Assembly: GCA_900766735.1 (NCBI GenBank)
Contig: CAAFWO010000052.1
Coordinates: forward strand, 1 to 64,000
Reading direction: 5' to 3'
Source of the DNA: Clostridia bacterium
GTDB lineage: Bacteria; Bacillota; Clostridia; CAKSNL01; HGM11501
Length of the DNA stretch: 64,000 bases
In this document: positions 52,915-62,400 of the stretch, piece by piece
Layout of the letters: each line of letters opens with the position of its first letter
Numbering within the stretch: position 1 is the stretch's first letter
Program-made: the position numbers and the translations under genes
Notes under the pieces: generated by a model
Databases searched by the model: none
The model's input: the letters and a program-made list of their open reading frames with translations, nothing else
Told to the model about the DNA's origin: nothing

Positions 52915-54135
52915 TTATTTTGTTTCTTTGTTCTTTTCCATCATCATTGCACGAACCTTTAAGGGCAAACCGAAGAGGTTGATAAAGCCCTCAGCGTCCT
53001 TATGGCTGTAAAGGTCGTGGCTGTCGCCGAAGCTTGCGATCTCGGGGTTGTAAAGTGAGTACGGGCTGGTCGCTCCGGCAGGGATAACGTTGCCCTTGTA
53101 GAGCATTAACTTAACCGAACCGGTCACGGTCTTCTGCGTGCTGTCAACGAAAGCGGAGAGCGCCTCGCGAAGGGGAGTGAACCAGCATCCGTCATAAACA
53201 AGCTCGGAGAATTTAACGGCCGCCTGAGTCTTGAAGCTCTGGGTCTGCCTGTCGAGGCAGAGATATTCAAGCTCCTTGTGAGCCGCATAAAGAATCGTTC
53301 CGCCGGGGGTCTCGTAAACGCCGCGCGACTTCATGCCGACAAGACGGTCCTCCACGATGTCGACGATACCGATTCCGTTTTCGCCGCCGAGCTTGTTAAG
53401 CTTCGTAACGAGCTCGACAGGGCCTAACTTCTCACCGTCGACAGCGACGGGAGTGCCCTCTTCAAAGTCGATCGTGACATAGGTGGGCTTATCGGGCGCC
53501 TTTGTGGGCGGAACCGAAAGCTTTAAAAGGCTGTCATACTGAGGCATATTCGCCGGGTCTTCAAGATCCATGCCTTCATGACTGATGTGCCAGATGTTCC
53601 TGTCACGCGAGTAAAGATCCTTCTTTGTCATCGGAAGCTCGATGCCGTGCTTTTCGGCATAATCCATTGCGTCCTCACGAGACTTGATGTCCCATATCCT
53701 CCAGGGAGCAATGATCTTCATCTCGGGAGCGAGAGCTTTGATTGCAAGCTCGAAACGAACCTGGTCGTTGCCTTTTCCGGTCGCGCCGTGGCAGATAGCG
53801 ACAGCGCCTTCCTTCTTGGCGATCTCAACAAGCCTCTTTGCGATTATCGGGCGCGCATGGGAGGTTCCCAGAAGATACTTGCCCTCGTAGACCGCGCCTG
53901 CTTTGATTGTGGGGAATATGTAGTCTTTAACATATTCTTCTTTTAAGTCTTCGATATATATTTTTGAAGCGCCGCTTTTTAAAGCTCTTTCTTCAAGGCC
54001 GTCCGTCTCTTTGCCCTGTCCGACATCGGCACAGACACAGATAACATCATAGCCGTAGTTCTCTTTGAGCCATGTGATGATGATCGAGGTATCCAGACCG
54101 CCCGAATACGCCAAAACAACTTTTTCTTTTTCCAT
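52915..54135 (-). CDS. argG: Argininosuccinate synthase
   Basis: A 406-residue ATP-dependent ligase joining citrulline and aspartate, the step before ArgH. It starts EKEKVVLAYSGGLDTSI, containing the PP-loop SGGLDTS, and includes GATGKGNDQVRFE and HISHEGMDLEDPA. GGAGG precedes the ATG. With argH it forms the last two steps of arginine synthesis; genes for earlier steps are not in the window. Confidence 0.97.
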   Translation of the reverse strand: MEKEKVVLAYSGGLDTSIIITWLKENYGYDVICVCADVGQGKETDGLEERALKSGASKIYIEDLKEEYVKDYIFPTIKAGAVYEGKYLLGTSHARPIIAKRLVEIAKKEGAVAICHGATGKGNDQVRFELAIKALAPEMKIIAPWRIWDIKSREDAMDYAEKHGIELPMTKKDLYSRDRNIWHISHEGMDLEDPANMPQYDSLLKLSVPPTKAPDKPTYVTIDFEEGTPVAVDGEKLGPVELVTKLNKLGGENGIGIVDIVEDRLVGMKSRGVYETPGGTILYAAHKELEYLCLDRQTQSFKTQAAVKFSELVYDGCWFTPLREALSAFVDSTQKTVTGSVKLMLYKGNVIPAGATSPYSLYNPEIASFGDSHDLYSHKDAEGFINLFGLPLKVRAMMMEKNKETK

Positions 54136-54169
54136 ATTGCAATTCCTCCTAACAGTGTGTTATAATACT

Positions 54170-54197
54170 ATTATACATACTTTGATGAATAAATCAA
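54170..54197 (-). promoter_or_regulatory. argGH promoter with possible ArgR-type operator
   Basis: On the minus strand TTGATT (54192-54197), 16-bp spacer, TATAAT (54170-54175). The palindrome-like TTGATTTATTCATCAA overlapping the -35 resembles an ARG box only loosely. Confidence 0.55.
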
Positions 54198-54317
54198 GTG
54201 TTTTATGCAAAAATATTTATAAATTTTGAAAATATACTGTATTGTGTATATTTCTATGCACGAAAATAGCACCTGTTTGTATAAATATACACAAACGGAC
54301 AGCGAAAAGGAAGATGA

Positions 54318-54818
54318 ATGTTGAGAATACTCGGAATCGACCCCGGTATCGCGATCGTCGGAACGGGAATAGTCGACTATGAAAAGAACAAATTCACCGC
54401 CGTTTATTATGACGCGGTGACGACCAGGGCACACACGCCGATCGAGGAGCGCGTGAAGATAGTCTATGAAGGACTCGGGAAGCTGATGGATTTTTATAAG
54501 CCGGACGCGGTCTCGATGGAGGAGCTTTATTTTAACAACAACGCGAAAACGGCGTTCGCCGTCGGCCAGGCACGCGGCGTGGCTCTTCTTGCCGCCTCAG
54601 AGAGGAACATTCCGATCTTTTCGTACACTCCGCTTCAGGTCAAGCAGTCTGTCACGGGATACGGAAGAGCGGACAAAAACCAGGTTCAGCAGATGGTAAA
54701 GTCGTTTCTGAATCTTAACGCAGTCCCGAAGCCCGACGATGTGGCCGACGCATTGGCGATGGCGATCTGTCACGCTCATTCGTTCGGCTATAACTCGCTT
54801 CTTTCAAAATATTTGTGA
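54318..54818 (+). CDS. ruvC: Holliday junction endonuclease RuvC
   Basis: A 166-residue RNase-H-fold nuclease that cuts Holliday junctions. It shows MLRILGIDPG (first catalytic Asp), SMEELYF (Glu), and the late DDVADALAMAICHAHS (last two Asp). AGGAAG precedes ATG 54318. It is first in a ruvC-ruvA-ruvB operon. Confidence 0.95.
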   Translation: MLRILGIDPGIAIVGTGIVDYEKNKFTAVYYDAVTTRAHTPIEERVKIVYEGLGKLMDFYKPDAVSMEELYFNNNAKTAFAVGQARGVALLAASERNIPIFSYTPLQVKQSVTGYGRADKNQVQQMVKSFLNLNAVPKPDDVADALAMAICHAHSFGYNSLLSKYL

Positions 54819-54831
54819 CGGGAGAGATTTT

Positions 54832-55410
54832 ATGATTTCGTTTATAAGAGGGAAGGTCGCCCAGAAGGGCGCGAATTTCGCCGTCGTCGATGTCGGCGGA
54901 ATCGGGCTTAAGCTTCTTTTGCCCACGCGTGACGCGGAAAATGCGAAAAAGGGCGAAGAGGCGTTTTTCAACACATATTTTTCCGTCCGGGAGGACGCGA
55001 TGGAGCTTTTCGGCTTTTCGTCCGAAGAGGATCTTTTGATGTTTAACCTCCTTTTGGGGGTCTCGGGCGTCGGCCCGAAAGCGGCGCTATCGCTTTTGTC
55101 GGCGTTCACTGCGTCGTCGCTTTCGTCCGCTGTCATGCTGTCGGACGCTAAAAAGATCGCGACCGCACAGGGCATCGGCGCGAAAACGGCGCAGAGGATC
55201 ATCTTGGAGCTCGCGGACAAGGTGCCTTCGTTCGGCGCGGAAAGCGCGCCCGAAGAGGCGGCTGACCCGACTGCCGGAAGCGAGGCGGTGAGCGCTCTTA
55301 TCGCGCTCGGCTATTCAGCCGGAGAGGCGGCGGACGCCGTTAAAAGAGCCGGCACAAAAGAAAGCGTTGAGGCCACGGTAAAGGCTGCGCTCATCGCTTT
55401 GATGAGGTGA
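54832..55410 (+). CDS. ruvA: Holliday junction branch-migration protein RuvA
   Basis: A 192-residue protein with the N-terminal OB fold (MISFIRGKVAQKGANFAVVD), helix-hairpin-helix motifs (LLGVSGVGPKAALSLLS and AQGIGAKTAQRIILELADK) and a C-terminal three-helix domain (SALIALGYSAGEAADAVKR) that contacts RuvB. ATG 54832 follows GGGAGAG, 13 bp after ruvC. It binds the four-way junction as a tetramer. Confidence 0.96.
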   Translation: MISFIRGKVAQKGANFAVVDVGGIGLKLLLPTRDAENAKKGEEAFFNTYFSVREDAMELFGFSSEEDLLMFNLLLGVSGVGPKAALSLLSAFTASSLSSAVMLSDAKKIATAQGIGAKTAQRIILELADKVPSFGAESAPEEAADPTAGSEAVSALIALGYSAGEAADAVKRAGTKESVEATVKAALIALMR

Positions 55411-55414
55411 GAAA

Positions 55415-56443
55415 ATGGATTTTGAAGAGAGAATTATGACGTCGGAGCTCACCGGGCACGACGCGGAGATAGAAACGGGGCTCAGGCCGCGAAGCCTGGA
55501 CGAATATGTCGGCCAGGAGAAGGCGAGAGAAAACCTTTCCATTTATATAGAGGCGGCGAGAAGAAGGAACGAGGCGCTCGACCACGTTCTTTTATACGGC
55601 CCTCCCGGACTGGGGAAGACGACGCTTGCCGGAATCATTTCAAACGAGCTCGGCGTTAATATGCGTATCACCTCCGGCCCGGCGATCGAAAAGCCCGGCG
55701 ACCTTGCGGCGATACTCACGAACCTTTCGGAGCACGACGTTTTGTTTATCGACGAGATACACCGCTTAAGCAAGAGCGTTGAAGAGGTGCTCTATCCGGC
55801 GATGGAGGACTATGCGATCGACATCATCATCGGAAAAGGCCCGTCCGCGCGCTCGATAAGGCTTGACCTTCCGGCGTTCACCTTAATCGGGGCGACGACG
55901 AAGGCCGGAAGGCTGACATCGCCTCTGCGCGACCGTTTTGGCGTTCAGTTAAAGCTTGAGCTTTACAACACCGAGGAACTTAAAATGATCGTTATGCGCT
56001 CGGCTTCGATATTAAAGATCGGAATATCGGACGACGGCGCATCGGAGATCGCCTCGCGCTCACGCGGGACTCCCAGAATCGCGAACAGGCTCTTAAAGCG
56101 CGTGCGCGACTTTGCCGAGGTCAAGGGCGACGGCGAGATCACGAAAGAGATCGCCGACCTTGCGCTCTCGCGGCTCGAGATCGACAAGATCGGGCTTGAC
56201 GCGGTGGATAAAAGAATGGTGGAGACCATTATCAACGTTTTCGGGGGCGGCCCTGTCGGGCTTGACACGCTGGCGGCGACTATCTCCGAGGACTCGAACA
56301 CGATCGAGGACGTTTATGAGCCATACTTACTCCAGCTCGGATTTTTAAACCGCACTCCGCGCGGCAGAGTGGTGACGCGCCTTGCCTATGAGCATTTTAA
56401 CATTCCCTACGGCGGCGACGGACAGATGAAAATGGACGAATAA
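55415..56443 (+). CDS. ruvB: Holliday junction branch-migration ATPase RuvB
   Basis: A 342-residue AAA motor. It has Walker A GPPGLGKTT (about 64-72), Walker B LFIDEIHR, the sensor GATTKAGRLTSPLRDRFG and the C-terminal winged helix with TPRGRVVTRLAYEH. It drives branch migration with RuvA. It starts 4 bp after ruvA. Length is typical. Confidence 0.97.
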   Translation: MDFEERIMTSELTGHDAEIETGLRPRSLDEYVGQEKARENLSIYIEAARRRNEALDHVLLYGPPGLGKTTLAGIISNELGVNMRITSGPAIEKPGDLAAILTNLSEHDVLFIDEIHRLSKSVEEVLYPAMEDYAIDIIIGKGPSARSIRLDLPAFTLIGATTKAGRLTSPLRDRFGVQLKLELYNTEELKMIVMRSASILKIGISDDGASEIASRSRGTPRIANRLLKRVRDFAEVKGDGEITKEIADLALSRLEIDKIGLDAVDKRMVETIINVFGGGPVGLDTLAATISEDSNTIEDVYEPYLLQLGFLNRTPRGRVVTRLAYEHFNIPYGGDGQMKMDE

Positions 56444-56448
56444 TAAAA

Positions 56449-56485
56449 GATCCCTTTGCATAATTATATTGCAAAGGGATTTTTT
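56449..56485 (+). terminator. Terminator after ruvB
   Basis: Arms AGATCCCTTTGCA and TGCAAAGGGATTTTTT right after the stop, ahead of the next gene. Confidence 0.85.
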
Positions 56486-56500
56486 ACGGAGGAATTTAAA

Positions 56501-57049
56501 ATGAACGATTCGAAAAACAGGTTAAGTCCGCTCGCGGTCTCGGTGATGACATTTGTGCTCGCCTTGGGCATTTTATCCGGCGTTCTGGTTTCAAAAAGAG
56601 TCGGCTTCGACATCGCCGGGGCAGAGCATGCCCAAAACGCGAAAGCGATATTTATTAACGGTTTGATCTCGTCCGCCGTGCCGTTTTTCATTGTCACGGC
56701 CGGCTCGGTGCACATCTTTTTGTCGCCGCTCATTTTCGCCGCGGTCTTCGCGCGCGGCCTTTTTTACGGGTTTACGGCCGGAACGCTGGTCAAAAGCTTT
56801 GCGCTTTCGGGCTTTTTCCGCGCGGCGCTCGGCATCGGGATATATAATTTTTTGGTCGGCTCGGTCTTTGTCTTCTATGCCTCGTATGCATTCACGAAGG
56901 CGGCGGAGTGCTATCTAAACCGCGCGAACTACGCCTTTGTGAACCGCGCGAACAAGGTGTTTTTGCTCATATGCACCGCTGTGCTTTTGGTTTTGTCGCT
57001 CCTCGCGCTGACAGAGAGCGCGCTCGGCGCGTCCAAAATGATATTATGA
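56501..57049 (+). CDS. Multi-pass membrane protein, distant resemblance to SpoIIM
   Basis: A 182-residue protein with about five membrane helices. The topology and the segment GLFYGFTAGTLVKSF are vaguely similar to stage II sporulation protein M, an engulfment protein, but the match is weak. ATG 56501 is preceded by GGAGGAATTTAAA. Its 3' end overlaps the convergent gpr by 6 bp. Confidence 0.55.
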   Translation: MNDSKNRLSPLAVSVMTFVLALGILSGVLVSKRVGFDIAGAEHAQNAKAIFINGLISSAVPFFIVTAGSVHIFLSPLIFAAVFARGLFYGFTAGTLVKSFALSGFFRAALGIGIYNFLVGSVFVFYASYAFTKAAECYLNRANYAFVNRANKVFLLICTAVLLVLSLLALTESALGASKMIL

Positions 57050-57943
57050 GGTAAACTCCGTGATCTCCGCATAGGAGAGCGAGGGGTGGAGCGCAAGATT
57101 TATCGCGCGCGACAAGATGATGGACGAGCGCTCTATCACCGCGTCGATGTTTTTCGGGGTCACCATCATCGTCTCACCGGAGGAAAAGAGGTGGCTTATG
57201 AGCGCCTCCGAATCCTCCTCGTCAATATCGGGCGAGGAGAGAAAGGCTGAGCGCAGGAGCGACGAGGAATCGCACACCGTCGGCACTCCGAGGGCGATGA
57301 CCGGCGCGCCGAGCGTTTCTGAGTTTAACGCGTTTCGCCTGTTGTGAACGCCGCTTCCCGGGTTTATCCCGGTGTCGGAAAGCTGAACGGTCGTGCCGAG
57401 GTTTTCCGCGTTTCCGGAGGCGAGCGCGTCCACCGCGATTACAAGATCGGGGCGGACATCTTTGGCGACGGAGGAAAATATCTCGGCCGTCTCGATTCCC
57501 GTGATTCCCAGAACACCGGGCGAGAGGGCGCAGACGTTTGAGAATGCGTCCGACTCCGGCATATGCCTCGTTATGATGACCTGATCTGTCACGCGCGGGC
57601 CCAATGCGTCCGGCGTCGCGCGTTTGTTGCCGAGACCTGCTACCAAGATGAGCGGGTCTTTTTTTTCTTTAGGCAAAAGCTTTTTGATCTCACGGGCGAC
57701 AGCCTCTGAAAGCTCCTGTGTATAGAGCCCGGTCTTTAAGTGCTCGGAATGCAGGGTTACATAGCTTCCGACAGGTTTTTTGAGCCTTTTTGCCGCGTCG
57801 GGAGTTTCTATCCTCACGCGTGTGACGGAGTAGACGGAGCCTTTCTCGGTTCTTGCCGTCACCCCGTCGGTCTTATTTAAGTTATTCCTTTTAATGTAAA
57901 ATGAATGCGCCTCCTCGGCAAGATCCGTCCTTATGTCGGCCAT
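57044..57943 (-). CDS. gpr: Germination protease (GPR endopeptidase)
   Basis: A 299-residue aspartic-type protease that degrades small acid-soluble spore proteins during germination. Family markers are GNKRATPDALGP, ALSPGVLGITGIET, VIAVDALAS, VQLSDTGINPGSGVHNRR and LGVPTVCDSS. The N-terminal propeptide (about 15 residues before ...AHSFY) is cleaved for activation. It fits the ger operon as a sign of an endospore former. Confidence 0.96.
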   Translation of the reverse strand: MADIRTDLAEEAHSFYIKRNNLNKTDGVTARTEKGSVYSVTRVRIETPDAAKRLKKPVGSYVTLHSEHLKTGLYTQELSEAVAREIKKLLPKEKKDPLILVAGLGNKRATPDALGPRVTDQVIITRHMPESDAFSNVCALSPGVLGITGIETAEIFSSVAKDVRPDLVIAVDALASGNAENLGTTVQLSDTGINPGSGVHNRRNALNSETLGAPVIALGVPTVCDSSSLLRSAFLSSPDIDEEDSEALISHLFSSGETMMVTPKNIDAVIERSSIILSRAINLALHPSLSYAEITEFTS

Positions 57944-58014
57944 AAAAATCCCCCTTATAGTTAATTTGTCTTAATTATGCGTTAATAAGAGTTTAAATAT
58001 TCATAAATTAAGCC

Positions 58015-58043
58015 TTGCACTTTTTATAATACTTTGTTATAAT
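58015..58043 (+). promoter_or_regulatory. Promoter of the PRPP synthetase gene
   Basis: TTGCAC (58015-58020), 17-bp spacer, TATAAT (58038-58043), then AGGAGG before the start codon. Confidence 0.75.
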
Positions 58044-58084
58044 ATATATGATTATAACGAATATTATCATTAGGAGGAGATTTA

Positions 58085-59197
58085 ATGGAGAGACGAATGG
58101 TCGGCGAGCTTGGCATCATCGCGATGCGCGGATGCGAGGAGATGGCCGAAAAGGTGGACAAGTATCTGATCAGCTGGAGAAAGGATTCTCCCGAGACCTA
58201 TATCTTGAACCACACCTGCCCCAGATTCGGAACCGGCGAAGGAAAGGGAATGATAAAGCACTCGGTACGAGGCTATGATATTTACATCATTTCCGATATG
58301 TTCAATTACGGTGTTACATATAATATGTACGGGAAAGAGGTTCCGATGAGCCCGGACGATCATTTTGCCGATCTTAAGAGAGTCATCGGCGCGCTCGGCG
58401 GAAAGGCGAGAAGAATCAACGTGTTTATGCCCATGTTATATGAGGGCAGACAGCATAAAAGAAGCGGAAGAGAGTCGCTTGACTGCGCTATCGCGCTTCA
58501 GGAGCTTGTCAATATGGGCGTTTCGAATGTCCTGACGTTTGACGCGCACGACGGAAGAGTGCAGAACGCAATTCCGCTCAAGGGCTTTGAGGACATTCAG
58601 TCCTCCTATCAGATGATAAAGGCGCTTAAGAGAGACTTCCCCGAGATCAATTTCGATAAGGACAAGATGGTCATCGTTTCGCCCGATGAAGGCGGAGTGA
58701 GCAGATGTATCTTCTGTTCGTCGGTATTGGGGCTCGAACTCGGAATGTTCTATAAAAAGAGAAACTACTCGGTCATCGTGAACGGCAGAAACCCGATCGA
58801 GGCGCACGAGTATCTCGGTAACAGCGTTGAAGGCAAGGACGTTATCGTAATCGACGATATGATCTCCTCCGGTGATTCGGTATTGGACGTTGCCAGAAGA
58901 TTGAAAGAGAGAAAAGCGGAGAGAATTTTCGTGTTCGCGTCGTTCGGCCTTTTCACAAACGGCCTTGAGGAATTTGACAAGGCATATGACGCAGGCCTTA
59001 TCACAAAGATATTCACAACAAACCTTGTCTACAGAACGGACGAGCTTAAGAAAAGAGCATGGTACAGAGAAGTTGAAATGTCAAAGTACATTGCTTATAT
59101 CATCGATACCATCAACTATGATAAGTCGCTGTCAGAGCTTTTGGATCCGGCAGACAGAATCAAAAAGCTTTTGGCAAAAAATACTGACCGCAAGTGA
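58085..59197 (+). CDS. prs: Ribose-phosphate pyrophosphokinase (long form)
   Basis: A 370-residue enzyme making PRPP from ribose 5-phosphate and ATP. The central part has FMPMLYEGRQHKRSGRES (catalytic flexible-loop region) and TFDAHDGRVQNAIPL. The C-terminal PRPP-binding motif VIDDMISSGDSVLDVA is clear. It is about 55 residues longer than the usual 315-residue enzyme, with extra sequence at both ends; this longer form is common in Clostridia. Confidence 0.92.
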   Translation: MERRMVGELGIIAMRGCEEMAEKVDKYLISWRKDSPETYILNHTCPRFGTGEGKGMIKHSVRGYDIYIISDMFNYGVTYNMYGKEVPMSPDDHFADLKRVIGALGGKARRINVFMPMLYEGRQHKRSGRESLDCAIALQELVNMGVSNVLTFDAHDGRVQNAIPLKGFEDIQSSYQMIKALKRDFPEINFDKDKMVIVSPDEGGVSRCIFCSSVLGLELGMFYKKRNYSVIVNGRNPIEAHEYLGNSVEGKDVIVIDDMISSGDSVLDVARRLKERKAERIFVFASFGLFTNGLEEFDKAYDAGLITKIFTTNLVYRTDELKKRAWYREVEMSKYIAYIIDTINYDKSLSELLDPADRIKKLLAKNTDRK

Positions 59198-59198
59198 T

Positions 59199-59226
59199 AA
59201 AAAGCCCCGTTTACGCGGGGCTTTTT
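59199..59226 (+). terminator. Terminator after prs
   Basis: Arms AAAAAGCCCCG and CGGGGCTTTTT around TTTACG. Confidence 0.9.
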
Positions 59227-59240
59227 CAAGGAGAAATCAA

Positions 59241-60569
59241 ATGGATATGACGAAAGGGCCGCTCGGAAAAGAGATCCTTTTTTTCAGCATTCCGCTCATT
59301 TTATCAAACCTTTTGCAGGTGTGCTTCAATATGTCCGACATTGCGGTGGTCGGAAAATTCGCAGGGTCGGAGGCACTGGGTGCAGTCGGGTCGACGACGA
59401 TTCTGGTTACGCTTTTCACCGGCTTTCTGATCGGGATCGGGAACGGAGTTAACGTGCTTGCGGCGCGCTTTATGGGGCTCGGCGATGAAAAGGGGTTAAA
59501 GGACTCTGTTAATACCTCGTTTGTCATCTGTCTTATAGCCGGCGTTTTGCTTTTGGCAGTCGGCATCCTGTTTTCCGGCACGCTTTTGGAGGTTTTGAAA
59601 ACCAAAGAGGAGCTCATCGAGGGCGCGAAGCTCTATTTAAGAATATACTTTCTGGGCATGCCGGCTCTCGCTGTCTATAATTTCGGAAACGCCGTCTTAT
59701 CCGCCGCAGGAGACACGAAGCGGCCGCTTTATTTCCTTGCCGCGGCCGGCGTTATCAACGTTTGCTTAAACCTTATTTTCGTTATCGTTTTTAAAAGAAG
59801 CGTGGACGGAGTCGCCGCGGCGAGCGTGATCTCGCAGTATATCTCGGCGTTTTTGATAGTCAGATTCCTTTCAAAGCACGACTTTTCGTATTCTGTCGAT
59901 TTTAAGGCGCTGTCCGTCAACAAAAAGCACGCCGCGTCGGTCTTAAAGCTCGGCGTTCCGTCCGGCTTTCAGAACGCTGTCTTTGCTATTGCGAACCTTT
60001 TCATTCAGGGAGCGGTGAACAGCTTTGACACGGTAGTGGTCGAGGGCAATGCCGCGGCCGCGAATGCCGACCCTTTGGTGTATGACGTTATGGCGGCGTT
60101 TTACATGGCGTGCGCAAGCTTTATGAGCATAAACTACGGCGCGGGCAACAAAAAGCGCGTGATAAAAAGCTATTACATTTCGCTGGCATATTCGGCCGGA
60201 ATCGGCGCGGGGCTGGGAATTTTGCTCCTTCTTTTCGGAAAAGAATTTTTGGCTCTTTTCACAAACGAAGAGGCGGTTATAAACGAGGGGATAGTAAGGC
60301 TTCGGATAATGGCGTTTTCCTATGCCGTTTCGGCATTTATGGACTGCACGATCGCAGCGTCGCGCGGGCTCGGGAAAACCATAGTGCCGACCGTGATGGT
60401 GATATTGGGCTCGTGCGTTTTCCGCGTCGCGTGGATATACACGGTGTTCGCGCATTTTCACACGGTCTTTTCGCTCTATTCGCTTTACATTTTCTCGTGG
60501 AGCATAACCGCGGCGGCGGAAATTATTTATTTCGTCTTTGCTTATAAAAAGGCGATGAGCGCATACTAA
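59241..60569 (+). CDS. MATE-family efflux transporter
   Basis: A 442-residue membrane protein with 12 predicted helices. It begins MTKGPLGKEILFFSIPLILS, with LLQVCFNMSDIAVVGKFAG and the repeated half with MAAFYMACASFMSINYGAGN, all typical of the MATE/NorM family. MATE proteins export drugs or metabolites with Na+ or H+ antiport. AAGGAG precedes ATG 59241. The next gene is 11 bp away, so read-through into sua5/tsaC is likely. Confidence 0.92.
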   Translation: MDMTKGPLGKEILFFSIPLILSNLLQVCFNMSDIAVVGKFAGSEALGAVGSTTILVTLFTGFLIGIGNGVNVLAARFMGLGDEKGLKDSVNTSFVICLIAGVLLLAVGILFSGTLLEVLKTKEELIEGAKLYLRIYFLGMPALAVYNFGNAVLSAAGDTKRPLYFLAAAGVINVCLNLIFVIVFKRSVDGVAAASVISQYISAFLIVRFLSKHDFSYSVDFKALSVNKKHAASVLKLGVPSGFQNAVFAIANLFIQGAVNSFDTVVVEGNAAAANADPLVYDVMAAFYMACASFMSINYGAGNKKRVIKSYYISLAYSAGIGAGLGILLLLFGKEFLALFTNEEAVINEGIVRLRIMAFSYAVSAFMDCTIAASRGLGKTIVPTVMVILGSCVFRVAWIYTVFAHFHTVFSLYSLYIFSWSITAAAEIIYFVFAYKKAMSAY

Positions 60570-60580
60570 GGAGAATACAA

Positions 60581-61570
60581 ATGGAAACGAAGATTTTGGA
60601 TGTTGACGTTTTAAATATTGATGAGGAAAAGATCAATGAGGCGGCGAAGATGATAAGAGACGGCCGCCTTGTCGCGTTCCCGACGGAGACGGTCTACGGC
60701 CTCGGGGCAAATGCCGAAAACGAGGAGGCCGTGAAGAGCATTTTTTATGCCAAGGGAAGGCCGAGCGACAACCCTTTGATCGTTCACGTTTCCGACATCG
60801 CGATGTGCGAGAGGTATGTCAAAAAAATTCCGAAGGGCGCGGAGGCGCTGATGGCGCATTTTTGGGGCGGCCCTTTGACAATCATTATGGAAAAGAGCCC
60901 GCTTGCCTGCCAAAGCGTCAGCGCCGGGCTTGACACGGTCGGCATCAGGCTCCCGTCACACCCGGTGGCGCACGCGCTTATAAAGGCGGCGGACATCGGC
61001 ATCGCCGCACCGAGCGCGAACATTTCGGGAAAGCCGAGCCCGACGCTTGCCGAGCACGTGATAGCGGACTTTTCGGGAAGAATCGATTGCATCATATCGT
61101 CCGGCGCGGCAAAGTACGGCGTCGAGTCCACCGTTATCGATATGAGCGAGGAGATACCCAAGGTTCTGCGCCCCGGCGCCGTGAGCCTTGATATGATAAG
61201 AGAGATTCTGCCGGACTCAGAGTACGGCGGAGGGGGTAAGGGCATTCCCAAAAGCCCGGGCATGAAATACAAGCACTATTCGCCGGACGCGAAGGTTTAC
61301 GTCGTCCGCTCGGATATGAAAAAGACGGCGGAAAAGTTCCCGGACGGCACGGTCGTCATCGACTATAAAAAGGGCGACTACCCGGGAAAGATTTTTCTTT
61401 CTGCCGGCGAGAACGATTCGGACTATGCCGCGCGGCTTTTCTACCTTCTGCGCCTGGCGGACGAAAAGGGCGCGAAAACCGTTCTCGCGCGCGATCCAAT
61501 AGGTGGAGCTCCGGTGACGGACGCGCTCATAAACAGGCTCTATAAATCTGCCGGGGGCGAGATAATATGA
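60581..61570 (+). CDS. tsaC: L-threonylcarbamoyladenylate synthase (Sua5-type)
   Basis: A 329-residue enzyme. The N-terminal YrdC domain (about 15-205) shows RLVAFPTETVYGLGANAEN and the SNxSGKPSPT region (PSANISGKPSPT). The C-terminal Sua5 domain (about 225-329) with GMKYKHYSPDA marks the long form. It makes the activated threonylcarbamoyl-AMP used by TsaD for tRNA t6A. Its stop overlaps ywlE by 4 bp. Confidence 0.95.
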   Translation: METKILDVDVLNIDEEKINEAAKMIRDGRLVAFPTETVYGLGANAENEEAVKSIFYAKGRPSDNPLIVHVSDIAMCERYVKKIPKGAEALMAHFWGGPLTIIMEKSPLACQSVSAGLDTVGIRLPSHPVAHALIKAADIGIAAPSANISGKPSPTLAEHVIADFSGRIDCIISSGAAKYGVESTVIDMSEEIPKVLRPGAVSLDMIREILPDSEYGGGGKGIPKSPGMKYKHYSPDAKVYVVRSDMKKTAEKFPDGTVVIDYKKGDYPGKIFLSAGENDSDYAARLFYLLRLADEKGAKTVLARDPIGGAPVTDALINRLYKSAGGEII

Positions 61571-61989
61571 TCATTTTCGTGTGCACGGGAAACACCTGCC
61601 GAAGCCCGATGGCCGAGGGGTTTTATAAGGCGGCGACCGGGGAAGACGCGCAAAGCTTTGGCCTGATGTGCCCGGAAGGCGTTCCGGCGAGCAAAAACGC
61701 TGTTTCGGCGATGGAAAAGTTCGGGATCGACATAAAAGACTGCACATCGCACCGCATAACGGCCGCGGCGGCCGCGGCGGCAGATGAGATTTTGTGCATG
61801 ACCGAGGAGCAGAAGATAATGCTCACCTATGCATATCCCGAATATTCAGAAAAGATACGCCTGCTTTCGGAGGCGGCCGGGAAGAAAGGCAATGTGGCCG
61901 ATCCGTTCGGCGGAGGCGAAAAGACTTATCTTGCCTCTGCGAAGGAAATAAAGGAGCTTGTCGATGGATATATTAAACTGCACGGCTGA
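61567..61989 (+). CDS. ywlE: Low-molecular-weight protein arginine/tyrosine phosphatase
   Basis: A 140-residue phosphatase with the N-terminal P-loop VCTGNTCRSPMAEG (Cys about 6, Arg about 12) and the C-terminal DPFGG motif with the general-acid Asp (VADPFGGGEK). The Thr in the P-loop fits YwlE-type arginine phosphatases. It is translationally coupled to tsaC and overlaps rimI by 26 bp. Confidence 0.92.
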   Translation: MIIFVCTGNTCRSPMAEGFYKAATGEDAQSFGLMCPEGVPASKNAVSAMEKFGIDIKDCTSHRITAAAAAAADEILCMTEEQKIMLTYAYPEYSEKIRLLSEAAGKKGNVADPFGGGEKTYLASAKEIKELVDGYIKLHG

Positions 61990-62395
61990 CGACGCCGGGG
62001 ATATAAAAAGAATTGAGGACGCGTCGTTTTCGGACGCGTGGAGCAAAGCCGCGATCGGCGAGGAGATCGCAAATCGTTCCGTCTGCCTTTCCGCGTTTGA
62101 CCACAAGCTGTCCGGCTATGTCTTTTTAAGGGTCATCGCACCGGAGGCGGAGATACTAAGGATCGCCGTCGCGCCGGAGAAAAGAGGGCGCGGCACGGCG
62201 GATATATTAATGAAAGAAATTTTGTCCGAAGCAGAAAAAAGGAACATAGAGACCGTGTTTTTAGAGGTTCGCGAGGACAACGCGCCGGCGCGGAGGCTTT
62301 ATGAAAAGCACGGATTTATCCCGTACGGCGTGAGAAAAAAGTATTACGATGGCACCTTTGACGCGGTGCTTTACAAAAAAGAAATGAGGGGCTGA
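61964..62395 (+). CDS. rimI: Ribosomal-protein-alanine N-acetyltransferase (RimI)
   Basis: A 143-residue GNAT acetyltransferase. It has the acetyl-CoA-binding region IAVAPEKRGRGTADILMKE (R-x-x-G-x-G/A variant) and EDNAPARRLYEKHGF. RimI acetylates the N terminus of ribosomal protein S18. ATG 61964 is used with AAGGAG 7 bp upstream; a TTG two codons earlier is possible. Clustered with tsaC and tsaD, as in many bacteria. Confidence 0.92.
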   Translation: MDILNCTADDAGDIKRIEDASFSDAWSKAAIGEEIANRSVCLSAFDHKLSGYVFLRVIAPEAEILRIAVAPEKRGRGTADILMKEILSEAEKRNIETVFLEVREDNAPARRLYEKHGFIPYGVRKKYYDGTFDAVLYKKEMRG

Positions 62396-62400
62396 CTTTA

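Noticed and set aside
59943..60461. 172-residue minus-strand frame opposite the MATE gene
   Set aside because: Antisense of a well-supported membrane transporter; low-complexity composition dictated by the sense strand.
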